Source of the DNA: Euryarchaeota archaeon UBA605
GTDB taxonomy: Archaea > Thermoplasmatota > Poseidoniia > Poseidoniales > Thalassarchaeaceae
Direction: 5' to 3'
Length of the DNA stretch: 64,000 nt
Assembly (NCBI GenBank): GCA_002504905.1
Contig: DATY01000006.1
Span: 1-64,000 of the forward strand
The notes under the pieces are model-generated. The model was not told where the DNA came from. It worked only from the letters and a program-made list of their open reading frames with translations, and did no database searches. Shown here in pieces: positions 26,660-36,641 of the stretch. Positions within the stretch are counted from its first letter, which is position 1, and each line of letters starts with the position of its first letter. The position numbers and the translations under genes were made by a program.

Positions 26660-27805
26660 ATGATGCGCATTGGCCTAGTAGTTAATCCGGATGCTGGTTT
26701 AGGGGGTAGATTGGGTCTGAAGGGTTCTGATGGCCAGGCGAATTATGCTCGTTCAATGGGTGCAGAAGATAGGGCCGGCCCAAGGGTAATTGACGCTTTG
26801 ACATATTTCGATAAAATTTTTGATAATACTCAATTAATTGAATGGTACATTAGTGAAGGAAGAATGGGTAGCCAATGGATACCTGATGATGTTTCAATAG
26901 GCAATTTCAATATAATTCATGAATCTTCAGGCCCAACCAGTCCTTCTGACACATCTGAACTAGTGTCCCTTCTCATAAATTCAGAAATAGATTTAATTTT
27001 GTATGCAGGAGGTGATGGAACTACTAGAGATATAGTTTCAGCTTTAGATTCACAAAATAAATCTAACATTCCGGTAATTGGTATACCGTGCGGTGTGAAA
27101 ATGCATTCTGGATGTTTCGCTTCTTCCCCAAAAGCTGGTGCAGAAGTACTTCTATCTTGGATAAATGAAGAATTATTAATATCAAGTACAGAAGTTCTCG
27201 ATTTAGATGAAGACAAATATCGAAATGGTGAATGGGTTGTCAGACTATATGCCGAAGTAAAAACTCCAGCATCCCCAAGGTGGATGCAAGGTGCTAAAAT
27301 GCGAGTTGAGGCAACCGGTGAAGAGGAGATTGTAGAAGGACTTGCAGACCATATACGAGAGTTATTAATTGATGATAGGAGACTAATTATTTGGGGTTCA
27401 GGAGGTACACTAAGAACAATCTCAAATATGATTGGATTCGAAGGTACTGTTTTAGGAATTGATGCCACATTAGGCAATGAGCAGATAGGCACCGATCTTA
27501 ATGAAGAACAAATAATCAAAATCTTATCTTCACACAAAGGAGAGGTGACATTACTTCTTTCACCCATGGGTGGCCAAGGTTTTCTTATAGGTAGAGGAAA
27601 TTTACAACTTTCCCCTAATGTTCTGAGAAAAATACCAATTGACAATATATTAGGTATAGTTACTCCCGCCAAATTAATTTCAGTTCGTCGTTTACGGGTA
27701 GAAACGGGAGACGCAAAATTAGATCAAATATTTTCAGAAAAGAAATATATGAAGGTGTTACAAGGATATAGAACTACCAGAGTACTTCCAATTATTGTGG
27801 ATTAA
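26660..27805 (+). CDS. ATP-NAD kinase-like protein (AcoX/COG3199 family)
   Basis: 381 residues. It opens with MRIGLVVNPDAGLGGRLGLKGSDG, carries the NAD-kinase nucleotide loop LILYAGGDGTTRDIV (about 114-128), and continues IPVIGIPCGVKMHSGCFA. This group has the diacylglycerol/NAD kinase fold; members occur in archaea and beside acetoin genes, and their substrate is mostly unproven. Two ATGs at 26660 and 26663 are equally possible. It may supply NADP as an NAD kinase, but I cannot exclude another lipid or nucleoside substrate. Convergent with pyrG, 1 bp between stops. Confidence 0.82.
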   Translation: MMRIGLVVNPDAGLGGRLGLKGSDGQANYARSMGAEDRAGPRVIDALTYFDKIFDNTQLIEWYISEGRMGSQWIPDDVSIGNFNIIHESSGPTSPSDTSELVSLLINSEIDLILYAGGDGTTRDIVSALDSQNKSNIPVIGIPCGVKMHSGCFASSPKAGAEVLLSWINEELLISSTEVLDLDEDKYRNGEWVVRLYAEVKTPASPRWMQGAKMRVEATGEEEIVEGLADHIRELLIDDRRLIIWGSGGTLRTISNMIGFEGTVLGIDATLGNEQIGTDLNEEQIIKILSSHKGEVTLLLSPMGGQGFLIGRGNLQLSPNVLRKIPIDNILGIVTPAKLISVRRLRVETGDAKLDQIFSEKKYMKVLQGYRTTRVLPIIVD

Positions 27806-27806
27806 T

Positions 27807-29462
27807 TTAGATTTTTTGTCCTATTGAAGCCATTAGAAGGCCCAAAAATGGGGGGCTAGGTCTGCCCGGCCTTGATTTAAATTCAGGATGATATTGTGTT
27901 CCGATGTAATATGGATGATCTTTCAATTCCATAATCTCACATCTCTGACCAGTTTCATCTTTACCCACATAGATTAATCCTGCATTTTCTATTTCTGAAA
28001 TTAGTTCAGGATTTACTTCGTATCTGTGCCTATGCCTTTCGTCAACATGTAATTGATTTCCATAAAGCCTCTTTATCTTACAGTCATCAACAAGGAATGG
28101 AGTTGGTTTTGTGCCTAATCTCATTGTACCACCCATATGTGTCTTCGAAATTTCCGGCATGAAAACCACTGCTGGTTGAGGCGTGTTTTCATCAAATTCT
28201 GTAGAGTTTGCATTTTCCATTCCCAATACATTCCTACAGAATTCTATTGTTGCAATCTGTAATCCAAGACAAACTCCTAGATATGGTACCTTATTCACTC
28301 TAGCATATTCTGCAGCCTTTATTTTGCCTTCTATACCTCTGATTCCAAAACCTCCGGGAACCAGTATCCCGTCAGAATCTTTTAGGCCATCCCAAGCTTC
28401 AGTGTAACTTTGAGGATCTTTTTTCTTCACACTTTCAACTAAATTCTCTGCATCGATCCAATTAATCTGAAGTTTACGATTTACTTCAAATGATGAATGT
28501 TGAAGGGCTTTAATCACACTGAGATATGAATCTGAGAGCCCTGTGTATTTACCCACCATAGCGATTTTCACAACCTCATCAAGATTATCTACAGTTTCAG
28601 CCATTTTTATCCAATCATCAAGCAGAGGTCTTGATTTTGGTAGCTCAAAACCGATCTCTTTTGAAAGTACACTACTAACTCCTTGCTCATCTAATAGAAT
28701 TGGGATTCGATATATATTTGATACATCATGAGCTGAAACTACAGCATCTGAGGCCACATGACAAAAAGCCGCTAATTTGTCTCTAGTTTCATCATCTAAT
28801 GGATTCTCAGATCTACAAACAAGAATATCTGGAATAATTCCTAATCCTCTTAGTTCTTTCACTGTATGTTGAGTGGGCTTTGTTTTTTGTTCCCCCACCG
28901 GACCCATTACTGGAACTAAACTGACGTGAACAAAGCAAATATTTTCTTCCCCAACTCTAAATTGAAATTGCCTCAAGGCTTCTATAAATGGTGCACTCTC
29001 GATATCTCCTACCGTGCCTCCCAATTCAATAACACAGGCATCAGGAGTATTTTTTGTTCCATCACTAGGAGTGTTGGCTACTCTTTCTATCCATTCTTGA
29101 ATTTCATTTGTAATATGAGGGATAACTTGTACTGTTTTACCTAAATAATCACCCTTCCTTTCTCTTTCAATTACTGATTGGTACACTTTTCCTGTAGTGA
29201 TATTATTATCTTTAGTTAGAGAAATATCTAGAAATCTTTCATAGTTTCCTAAATCTAAGTCTACTTCGCCACCATCATCTAAAACATACACTTCGCCATG
29301 TTCGAATGGCGACATAGTCCCTGCATCGCAATTCAAATAGGGATCAATTTTTACAGAAGTGACGCTCAGTCCTGCGGATTTTAACAGCACTCCTATGCTA
29401 CTTGCGGTAATGCCTTTCCCAAGTCCTGACAATACGCCTCCGGTGACTACAACATACTTCAT
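27807..29462 (-). CDS. pyrG: CTP synthase
   Basis: 551 residues from the ATG at 29462 (MKYVVVTGGVLSGLGKGI); the longer frame adds nine residues foreign to the family. The N-terminal amidoligase domain has SVKIDPYLNCDAGTMSPFEHGEV. The C-terminal class I glutaminase domain has the nucleophile in GVCLGLQ (about 388-394) and the His-Glu pair in YHPEFKS near the end. It makes CTP from UTP, ATP and glutamine. Complete and ordinary. Confidence 0.96.
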   Translation of the reverse strand: MKYVVVTGGVLSGLGKGITASSIGVLLKSAGLSVTSVKIDPYLNCDAGTMSPFEHGEVYVLDDGGEVDLDLGNYERFLDISLTKDNNITTGKVYQSVIERERKGDYLGKTVQVIPHITNEIQEWIERVANTPSDGTKNTPDACVIELGGTVGDIESAPFIEALRQFQFRVGEENICFVHVSLVPVMGPVGEQKTKPTQHTVKELRGLGIIPDILVCRSENPLDDETRDKLAAFCHVASDAVVSAHDVSNIYRIPILLDEQGVSSVLSKEIGFELPKSRPLLDDWIKMAETVDNLDEVVKIAMVGKYTGLSDSYLSVIKALQHSSFEVNRKLQINWIDAENLVESVKKKDPQSYTEAWDGLKDSDGILVPGGFGIRGIEGKIKAAEYARVNKVPYLGVCLGLQIATIEFCRNVLGMENANSTEFDENTPQPAVVFMPEISKTHMGGTMRLGTKPTPFLVDDCKIKRLYGNQLHVDERHRHRYEVNPELISEIENAGLIYVGKDETGQRCEIMELKDHPYYIGTQYHPEFKSRPGRPSPPFLGLLMASIGQKI

Positions 29463-29571
29463 CCAATCAACGGGGTTTGAAGCCAACATACCTTGCCTAT
29501 CAACATTCCTTATACTTAGTCCAAAAAACTATCTTTGCTAAGTCTAAGTATCTCCGTCTCTCCGGTTAACT

Positions 29572-30531
29572 ATGGTTGAGTGCGACGATGGCCGGATATT
29601 GGTTACTGGTGCTCTCGGTCAGATTGGTACTGACTTAGTACAATCATTAAGGGAAATTTATGGTTCTGAGATGGTAATAGCCAGCGATATTAGAGAAAAA
29701 CCAGGCCATCCTTGTATTATTAATGGTCAATATACTAATCTAGATGTTTTAGATAAAGATAGAATTTCCAAGATTATTAGAGATTTTAATATAAAAATTA
29801 TTTATCATTTAGCTGCAATTCTTTCAGCCAGAGGTGAAGAAAATCCAGATTTATGCGAACTAATCAATGTAGAAGGAACAAGAAATATTTTTGATGCTGC
29901 TAGAGAATTTGACTTGCGTGTTTTCGCTCCTTCATCTATTGCCGTTTTTGGTCCTGATGCCCCTAAAAAAGCACCGCAACTAACACCCCTCAATCCCACT
30001 ACAAAATATGGTATGACTAAGGTTGATTGTGAAATTTTGGGAATGATATACTTTGAGAAATATGGAGTAGATATCAGAGGAATTAGATATCCCGGACTTA
30101 TTTCTTGGAAATCTCCAGTTAGTGGAGGGACTACGGATTATGCGGTTGATATTTTCCATGCAGCACTTTCCGACGAATCGAAGTATGAATGTTTCCTTAG
30201 TGCCGAAACGCGTCTACCAATGATGTATATGGATGATGCTATTAGGGCTACAATATCATTAATGGATGCACCAATTAATTCACTAAGTTCAGCTCGTTGT
30301 GGGTACAATATTTCTGGTCTTTCCTTCACGCCTAAAGAATTAGTATTTGAGATAAACAAGAAGTTACCTGATTTTATTTGTGAATATAACCCAGACATAC
30401 GTCAGAAATACGCAAATTCATGGCCCGATTCGATAGACGATGAGTTTTCAAGAAATGACTGGGGTTGGAAACCAGAATTTGATTTAGAAACTATAGTAAA
30501 TGAGATGATTACTAACTTAAAAAAATCTTAA
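29572..30531 (+). CDS. SDR-type L-threonine 3-dehydrogenase
   Basis: 319 residues. The Rossmann motif VTGALGQIGTDLVQ lies at about 11-24. HLAAILSARGEENP, the catalytic S-S-I-A-V-F-G segment and YGMTK (Tyr-Lys pair) follow. GIRYPGLISWKSPVSGGTTDYAVDIFHAAL is the hallmark of the extended-SDR threonine dehydrogenases known from Thermoplasma and Bacteroidetes. It oxidises L-threonine to 2-amino-3-ketobutyrate with NAD. No 2-amino-3-ketobutyrate CoA ligase is next to it. The stop interlocks with the thermosome stop. Confidence 0.88.
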   Translation: MVECDDGRILVTGALGQIGTDLVQSLREIYGSEMVIASDIREKPGHPCIINGQYTNLDVLDKDRISKIIRDFNIKIIYHLAAILSARGEENPDLCELINVEGTRNIFDAAREFDLRVFAPSSIAVFGPDAPKKAPQLTPLNPTTKYGMTKVDCEILGMIYFEKYGVDIRGIRYPGLISWKSPVSGGTTDYAVDIFHAALSDESKYECFLSAETRLPMMYMDDAIRATISLMDAPINSLSSARCGYNISGLSFTPKELVFEINKKLPDFICEYNPDIRQKYANSWPDSIDDEFSRNDWGWKPEFDLETIVNEMITNLKKS

Positions 30532-32138
30532 TTATCTTCTATTTGGTTACTCCAATCTGGTGTCTCAGGTCCTTTTTTGGCCCATAAAACATCGTCTATC
30601 CTTAGGATACTAATTGCGGCTTCTGTGGCTCCTGTAATGGCGTGTTCTACCACAAATTTCGGGTCAAAAATTTCTTCTTCAAACATATTGGAAATTTCAC
30701 CTGATTTTCCATTTATGCCAATCCAAGATGCCCATTCCTTTTCCTTTGATTGCTCTGCAGATAGAGATAATACAATATCGATAGGGTCAAAGCCGGCATT
30801 TTCAGCTAATGTTCGAGGGACTATCTCTAATGCCGCAGCATATCCTTCAATAGCCATTTGCTCTCTACCTGACTGTATTGTTGCATATTCTCTTATTTTC
30901 CTAGCTAAGTGAGTCTGTGTCGCTCCTCCACCGGGAAGAATCTTATTTTCGTTAGTTAATCTGTGACTTACTCCCAAAGCATCATCAAAGGCCCTACTCA
31001 CTTCATCTCTTATTTCCGGAGTTGAACCTTTGATAATTACTGTCATTGCACCACCAAATTCTCCCTCGATTGTTGTATAATTTATTCCTCCAATATTCTC
31101 CTCAGAGCGAGAGGAATATTCTCCAATATCTTCTTTGGTAATTTTCCGGATATCTCTAATTATATTCGTTTTTGTTAACCTTGATAATCTTTCAAGATCA
31201 TCTCTTTCGAATCTTCTGTAAGCGGTAATACCTGCTTCAGATAATATTGAAATTGCTTCATCTGCTATCCCATCTCTGACTATTAGTAAATCTACATTTA
31301 ATTTTTCAAGGTGGCTAATTACATCTCTAAGATATTTCTCATTAATCGTTTGAAAATCTTTCAGGACTCCTAATTCATTAATCTCAATTTGAGCATCAAA
31401 ACTTAATTTTCTTTCTTCAATAGCGCCATCAATTATAGCAATTTTACCACCTTCAGAAAACTTAGGGGTCCTTCCTATTAGTTTTGTTTTAGCCAGGACT
31501 AATGCGGGTAACAATTCAGTATCTAATGCCCTTCCACCAGAAATTTGTATTCTTTTTATCCTCAGTCTTTCCAAGTCTTTGCCTCCGTCTTCATCTGCCA
31601 ACGATTCTGCAGCATCTAGAGCCAATCCAGTAAGATGTTTGGTTAACATGGAATCTATTTTCCCTTGTAAAGATGTATTTACTACTGATTCTTTTAGATT
31701 CCTATTATCTGCAACAATTGAAAGCCTTTCAAGTTCTTCCAATGCTTTATTGTTCGCAATTCTGTAGCCATTGATTATTATTGACGGATGAATTCCGGAT
31801 CTAATTAATTCTAATGCATTTTGTAGCATCTCAGCCATCAAAATTATTGTAGTAGTGGTGCCGTCCCTTGCTGCACGATCTTGTGAACTCGAAGAAGCGA
31901 TCAGTAAGTTTGCAGTAGGGTGCTCAACTCTAGCAGTTTCCAATACCGTCACTCCATCGTTTGTAACAATTACATTTCCCTCTTCATCAACAAGCATTTT
32001 ATCCATCCCTCTGGGACCTAGTGTGGATCTAACAGCATTTGATAGAGAAATAGCGGCAGCGACATTCCGAACTAAAGCAGTTCTGCCATGTACTCTGTCA
32101 GTATCCTCCAAGGCTACCTCATGCTCTGCATCAGACAT
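30528..32138 (-). CDS. Thermosome subunit (group II chaperonin)
   Basis: 536 residues. It has LGPRGMDKMLVDEEGNVIVTNDGVTVLE (about 41-68) and the ATPase motif DGTTTTIILM. The C-terminal part has GGGATQTHLARKIREYA, and the C-terminal tail is acidic. It forms the two-ring folding chamber of archaea. The usual GDGTT is RDGTT here, a slight departure next to the ATP site. It is divergent from the Hsp20-like/dnaK pair, giving a chaperone block around one intergenic region. Confidence 0.95.
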   Translation of the reverse strand: MSDAEHEVALEDTDRVHGRTALVRNVAAAISLSNAVRSTLGPRGMDKMLVDEEGNVIVTNDGVTVLETARVEHPTANLLIASSSSQDRAARDGTTTTIILMAEMLQNALELIRSGIHPSIIINGYRIANNKALEELERLSIVADNRNLKESVVNTSLQGKIDSMLTKHLTGLALDAAESLADEDGGKDLERLRIKRIQISGGRALDTELLPALVLAKTKLIGRTPKFSEGGKIAIIDGAIEERKLSFDAQIEINELGVLKDFQTINEKYLRDVISHLEKLNVDLLIVRDGIADEAISILSEAGITAYRRFERDDLERLSRLTKTNIIRDIRKITKEDIGEYSSRSEENIGGINYTTIEGEFGGAMTVIIKGSTPEIRDEVSRAFDDALGVSHRLTNENKILPGGGATQTHLARKIREYATIQSGREQMAIEGYAAALEIVPRTLAENAGFDPIDIVLSLSAEQSKEKEWASWIGINGKSGEISNMFEEEIFDPKFVVEHAITGATEAAISILRIDDVLWAKKGPETPDWSNQIEDN

Positions 32139-32287
32139 ATATCCTCCGAGTAACCTAACAGATTTGAAACCGTTCCTGTGGCAATAACATTTCTTATCAT
32201 TTGTTTATTTGTTAAATTATTGAAGCGAGAGGTTCATAAAGGGGAATACTGTGCCACTATACAACCTTGGGTTAAGTAGTGAAAGTT
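32139..32287. promoter_or_regulatory. Divergent chaperone promoter region
   Basis: A 149-bp spacer separates the thermosome and the Hsp20-like/dnaK genes. It is AT-rich around 32200-32225 (TTTGTTTATTTGTTAAATTA), with a TTCATAAAGG element at 32233-32242 suited to the rightward transcript. I see no clear palindromic operator. Shared heat-shock control is plausible but inferred from layout only. Confidence 0.4.
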
Positions 32288-32890
32288 ATGGATGAAAATA
32301 CTAAGGATGAATGGGAAGAGCAAATGCTCAAAGAAATGGCCCGAATGTTTTCAGATATGGGTATGCCAATTGATATTAGTATTCTTAGAAATATGTTATC
32401 TCAAGTACGTGATCAATTCCAAAAGATGGGGATTGATCCTGAGAAATTATCTAATCAGGATATGAGAATCGACATAAATGGCGATACTGATGATTTTAGA
32501 AAAACTATGGAATCGATGTTAAATGGCCCAGATGGATTCTCGGAATTATTCAGAAATATGGGAGTCAATATACAAGTAAATAATCCGACCCCGGTTGTAG
32601 ATGCTGAATTAAATCAAGATGATAGTACTGAAGAAGAACTTCAGGTTGATATTCATATTCATGAAGATAGAATGTATGCTACAGTAGATATTTCACGTGA
32701 ATTAGATATCGTAGAATCGGAATTAGAGATTAATTTGATAGATTCTGGTAGGGCGTTTCAATTGATGAAAACAACTCAATTAAGGCCTTTTAAGAAATTT
32801 GATTTACCCGATTCAGTAAGTAAGATTGTTGAATGGAGCCTAAACAATGGCATACTTGATGTTATATTCGATATTAGAAATAATAATTGA
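32288..32890 (+). CDS. Hsp20-like acidic protein, upstream partner of dnaK
   Basis: 200 residues from ATG 32288; a GTG 9 nt earlier is also possible. The N-terminal half is Met-rich and helical (WEEQMLKEMARMFSDMGMPID). The second half is a beta-rich domain (LQVDIHIHEDRMYATVDISREL, then LEINLIDSGRAFQLMKT), recalling the alpha-crystallin/CS fold in length and alternation. I do not recognise a named family. It ends 17 bp before dnaK and is surely co-transcribed. A chaperone or cochaperone role is inferred from position. Confidence 0.6.
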   Translation: MDENTKDEWEEQMLKEMARMFSDMGMPIDISILRNMLSQVRDQFQKMGIDPEKLSNQDMRIDINGDTDDFRKTMESMLNGPDGFSELFRNMGVNIQVNNPTPVVDAELNQDDSTEEELQVDIHIHEDRMYATVDISRELDIVESELEINLIDSGRAFQLMKTTQLRPFKKFDLPDSVSKIVEWSLNNGILDVIFDIRNNN

Positions 32891-32907
32891 AATTGGAAGT
32901 GGAAAAA

Positions 32908-34788
32908 ATGAGCGGACCTGTAATAGGAATAGATCTTGGAACAACAAATAGCTGCGTGGCAACTTTAGAGGGAGGTCAAGCAGTAGTAATAGCTAATTCA
33001 GAAGGTTCTCGCACGACTCCTTCTGTTGTTGCGTTTAGTAAAGATGGAGAAAGATTGGTCGGAGTTACTGCTAAAAGACAGGCAGTGACAAATTCTGAAC
33101 GTACAATTCTATCAGTTAAGAGAGAAATGGGTACTGATTGGACTCAAAGTATAGATGAAAATGAATATACTCCACAAGAGGTTTCTGCCTTTATTCTTCA
33201 GAAATTAAAGGCCGATGCAGAATCATATTTAGGTAGAGAAGTTAATCAGGCTGTAATTACTTGTCCTGCTTATTTTACTGATGCTCAAAGAAAGGCAACT
33301 CAAGATGCTGGTAGGATTGCTGGTTTAGAAGTTCTTAGAATAATCAACGAACCGACGGCAGCAGCATTGGCTTATGGAGTAGATAAAGATGAAGATCAGA
33401 CAATTTTAGTTTATGATTTAGGTGGAGGTACATTCGACGTATCTATTCTTGAGATCTATCAAGTTGATGGTCAACCACAAATTGAAGTTAAGGCAACAAG
33501 TGGAGATAACAGACTTGGTGGCGATGATTTTGATAATGTGATTGTTGAATGGATCACTAGCGAATATAAGAAATCCTCTGGGATTGATCTAGCAAAAGAT
33601 ATGCAAGCAATGAGTCGTCTACGTGAAGCAGCAGAAAAAGCTAAGATTGAGTTATCGGGAACATCCATGTCTCAAATTAACTTACCATTTATTACAATGA
33701 AAGATGGTCAACCTGAACATTTAGATCTTTCACTTTCCAAGGCTAAGTTCGAAGATCTAATTTCTGATTTAGTTGAAAGAACCATGGCTCCAACGAGAAG
33801 CGCAATGAAAGATGCGGGAATTGGTAGAGGAGACGTAGATAAGGTAATTCTTGTGGGTGGTTCAACCCGTGTTCCTGCAGTACAGGAAGCTATTGAAAAA
33901 GAAGTGGGGAAGTCGCCATTTAAGGGTATTAATCCAGATGAGGCAGTTGCTTTGGGGGCTGCACTACAGGCTGGAATTATTGTTGGTGATGAAGGGGTAA
34001 CCGATGTCCTTCTTCTAGATGTAACTCCTTTGACGTTGGGTATAGAAACATTAGGAGGAATCATGACTACAATGATTGAAAGAAATACAACAATTCCTTC
34101 TAGACGTTCTGAGACATTCTCTACTGCGGCTGATAACCAACCAGCGGTTGAAGTACATGTTCTCCAAGGAGAGAGAGAGTTTGCTAAGGACAATATTACT
34201 CTCGGAAGATTCCATCTTATGGGTATTCCTCCTGCTCCAAGAGGAGTCCCTCAAATCGAGGTGACCTTTGATATCGATGCAAACGGTATAGTGAATGTTT
34301 CAGCAAAAGATCTAGGGACAGGGACTGAACAATCAATTAAAATTGAAAGTCAGACTTCATTATCTGAAGAAGAGATTAAACAAAAGATAAGTGATGCAGA
34401 GGAATTTGCAGAAGAAGATAAGCGTAAAAAAGCTAGAGTTGAATTGAGAAATACTGCAGACAGTATAGTATATCAGACTCGAAGAACAATCGATGAGACG
34501 AAAGAGAAATTATCTGAGGAGGTAGTTGACCCTGTTTTAGATAAGTTGAAAGAATTAGAGTCATTGATAATTTCAGATGATAAACCAGTTTCAGATGATG
34601 AACTTGACGAAGCAAGTATCCAATCAAGAATACAGGAATTAGAAGAGTTAATGCACAGTTTATCATCAAAATTGTACGAAGCAGCATCTGCAGAAGTTTC
34701 AGATGAAGATAATGAATCTGATGACGAGGGTGACGTAGTAGAGGCTGATTTCGAAGTTCTAGACTCGGATGATGATGCTGACGAGTGA
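32908..34788 (+). CDS. dnaK: Molecular chaperone DnaK (Hsp70)
   Basis: 626 residues from ATG 32908, preceded by GGAAGTGG; an upstream TTG is ignored. The ATPase domain has GIDLGTTNSCVA and VYDLGGGTFDVSI, with ILVGGSTRVPAVQ. The substrate domain and an acidic C-terminal tail (SDDDADE) follow. Hsp70 in archaea is a horizontally acquired bacterial gene. No grpE or dnaJ lies next to it, so cochaperones must be elsewhere or replaced. The final bases precede pspC by 4 nt. Confidence 0.97.
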   Translation: MSGPVIGIDLGTTNSCVATLEGGQAVVIANSEGSRTTPSVVAFSKDGERLVGVTAKRQAVTNSERTILSVKREMGTDWTQSIDENEYTPQEVSAFILQKLKADAESYLGREVNQAVITCPAYFTDAQRKATQDAGRIAGLEVLRIINEPTAAALAYGVDKDEDQTILVYDLGGGTFDVSILEIYQVDGQPQIEVKATSGDNRLGGDDFDNVIVEWITSEYKKSSGIDLAKDMQAMSRLREAAEKAKIELSGTSMSQINLPFITMKDGQPEHLDLSLSKAKFEDLISDLVERTMAPTRSAMKDAGIGRGDVDKVILVGGSTRVPAVQEAIEKEVGKSPFKGINPDEAVALGAALQAGIIVGDEGVTDVLLLDVTPLTLGIETLGGIMTTMIERNTTIPSRRSETFSTAADNQPAVEVHVLQGEREFAKDNITLGRFHLMGIPPAPRGVPQIEVTFDIDANGIVNVSAKDLGTGTEQSIKIESQTSLSEEEIKQKISDAEEFAEEDKRKKARVELRNTADSIVYQTRRTIDETKEKLSEEVVDPVLDKLKELESLIISDDKPVSDDELDEASIQSRIQELEELMHSLSSKLYEAASAEVSDEDNESDDEGDVVEADFEVLDSDDDADE

Positions 34789-34792
34789 TTCG

Positions 34793-35014
34793 ATGGATGA
34801 AGATTTTGCAATAAAGAAGATCAGAATTGGTGCTAAACCATTTGTGAGACCTCGTGATGATAGAGTAATATTGGGTGTTTGCTCGGGCATTGCAAGAAAA
34901 TTAGGTATTTCTTCCATATCTTCGAGAGTCCTATTCTCTTTACTCACACTATTTACTGGTGGCGGTTTAGCAGTTGTTTACCTAATTATTTTCTTAATTT
35001 CTCCTCAGGAATAA
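34793..35014 (+). CDS. PspC-domain membrane protein
   Basis: 73 residues from ATG 34793, just after the dnaK stop. FVRPRDDRVILGVCSGIARKLGI is the PspC signature, followed by one long membrane helix ending in PQE. PspC proteins sense envelope stress in bacteria, often beside a membrane-stabilising PspA. Here it is linked to dnaK, consistent with a stress response. Ends 4 bp from the convergent aminopeptidase stop. Confidence 0.85.
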   Translation: MDEDFAIKKIRIGAKPFVRPRDDRVILGVCSGIARKLGISSISSRVLFSLLTLFTGGGLAVVYLIIFLISPQE

Positions 35015-35018
35015 TCTG

Positions 35019-36530
35019 TTAATCTTTAGTTATTAATCGATGTAGTGTACGAACTAGGATTCCTGTAGCTCCATGGCTGACGGTGGCATTCGCGTCACTA
35101 CCCCAAATTCCCGCAGTTCCTGCGATATCTAAATGCGCCCATGGAATTTGAGATTTCTCTCCTGAAATATCTTCCCTCTCCTGAACAAATTGTTTCAAGA
35201 ATCCAGCAGCTTGTATGGCTCCACCCCATCTGCCTTTTCCTTGATTCCTAACATCTGCAATTTTCGAGGAGGTCATTTGTTTTTCAAACGCAGGTAATAG
35301 TGGCATTGGCCAGCAAATCTCATCAACGTCCTCTCCAGCCTTTTTTATCTTATCAGATAATGAATTATCATTGGAAAATAATCCTGTTGCTTCGTGGCCA
35401 AGAGCCACTACAATTGATCCAGTTAATGTAGCTAAATCAATAATATATGATGGATTTAATTCACTAGCCTTCCAAAGACCGTCTGCCAATACATTACGTC
35501 CTTCTGCATCTGTATTTAGGACCTCTATCGTTTTTCCAGAATATGTATCAATTACGTCACCTGGCCTGTATGCTTCTCCGCTTGGCATATTTTCAGCCAT
35601 ACATGTTATACCATTAACTCGTCCTTCATATCCGGTCGCATAAAGTGCTTGAAAGAGTCCAAAAACAGTAGCAGAACCATGCATATCTAACTTCATTTCA
35701 TCCATTCCTGCACTTCCTTTGATCGAAATTCCTCCTGAATCAAAAGTAATACCCTTACCTACAATACATGGAACTTGCTTATTGACATCTAAATCGGGGT
35801 TTAGACGAAAAAAGACCATACATGGCTTGTGTATACTTCCTTTACCAACCTCGACAAGGGCATTCATACCTTCTTTTATTAGTCGAGGGTAGTCCCATAC
35901 TTCAACTTCAACATTCTTTTTTCCTTGAGCCCATTCTATCGCCCTTCTTCCAAATTCTTCAGGATATAGACGATTCGCTGGTTCGTTTCCTAAATCTCTA
36001 GCGAGATGAACGCCAGTGGCTATAGCTGAAAGTCTATCCAATTCTGAACGTAAATCTTTCCTGTATCTTTCTGTAGTTTGACAGTTTATTGACCATTCAA
36101 TATTCTTTTCCACCTTATCATCTATTTTTTGATACTTATCGAACGAATAATTTCTAAGAATCATTCCTTCTACAAATGAGGCCATATTTTCGTAATTCCA
36201 TTCTTTGGTAAATCTGATAACAACATTTTTCCCTTGATTTTCAGGCAGATTATTGAAGCATGTTGCACCCAAATCTCTAGACTTTTTATGACTTAATTTA
36301 TCATTTTGTCCTACTCCTAAAAGTATTATTTGACATTCTTTGGTCCAGATAGAAATTTGACTTTTTTCTTCTCCATCAAAATTATCGCTAGAGATTGCAG
36401 ATTTTACTGCAATACTTGCAGCTCTAGTCAAACCTTTTGTAGAATTATTTGGTGCCTTTTCAATTCCTTGAAAAAGTGGGATAATCATGATATTTCCGGT
36501 CTCTAAATAACCACTAACTGATACATTCAT
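35019..36530 (-). CDS. pepA: Leucyl aminopeptidase, M17 family
   Basis: 503 residues. The C-terminal catalytic domain has GKGITFDSGGISIKG (metal Lys and Asp), MAENMPSGEAYRPGDVI, and NTDAEGRNVLADGL (Asp, Glu, Arg), followed by DLATLTGSIVVALG. The enzyme uses two metal ions and forms a hexamer to release N-terminal residues from peptides. The N-terminal macro-like domain is present. Full length. Confidence 0.95.
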   Translation of the reverse strand: MNVSVSGYLETGNIMIIPLFQGIEKAPNNSTKGLTRAASIAVKSAISSDNFDGEEKSQISIWTKECQIILLGVGQNDKLSHKKSRDLGATCFNNLPENQGKNVVIRFTKEWNYENMASFVEGMILRNYSFDKYQKIDDKVEKNIEWSINCQTTERYRKDLRSELDRLSAIATGVHLARDLGNEPANRLYPEEFGRRAIEWAQGKKNVEVEVWDYPRLIKEGMNALVEVGKGSIHKPCMVFFRLNPDLDVNKQVPCIVGKGITFDSGGISIKGSAGMDEMKLDMHGSATVFGLFQALYATGYEGRVNGITCMAENMPSGEAYRPGDVIDTYSGKTIEVLNTDAEGRNVLADGLWKASELNPSYIIDLATLTGSIVVALGHEATGLFSNDNSLSDKIKKAGEDVDEICWPMPLLPAFEKQMTSSKIADVRNQGKGRWGGAIQAAGFLKQFVQEREDISGEKSQIPWAHLDIAGTAGIWGSDANATVSHGATGILVRTLHRLITKD

Positions 36531-36641
36531 GTCATTACGATTATATTCAATTATACAAATAATTGTTTCTCAAAGTTTCAATTTCAGTTTATTTTATACA
36601 ATCAATAATAATAATTACATGATTAAATAGATTTTTTTAAA

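Noticed and set aside
26917..27672. Leftward ORF of 251 residues
   Set aside because: Antisense to the NAD-kinase-like gene, whose GGDGT and opening motifs are intact; this frame has no recognisable domain.
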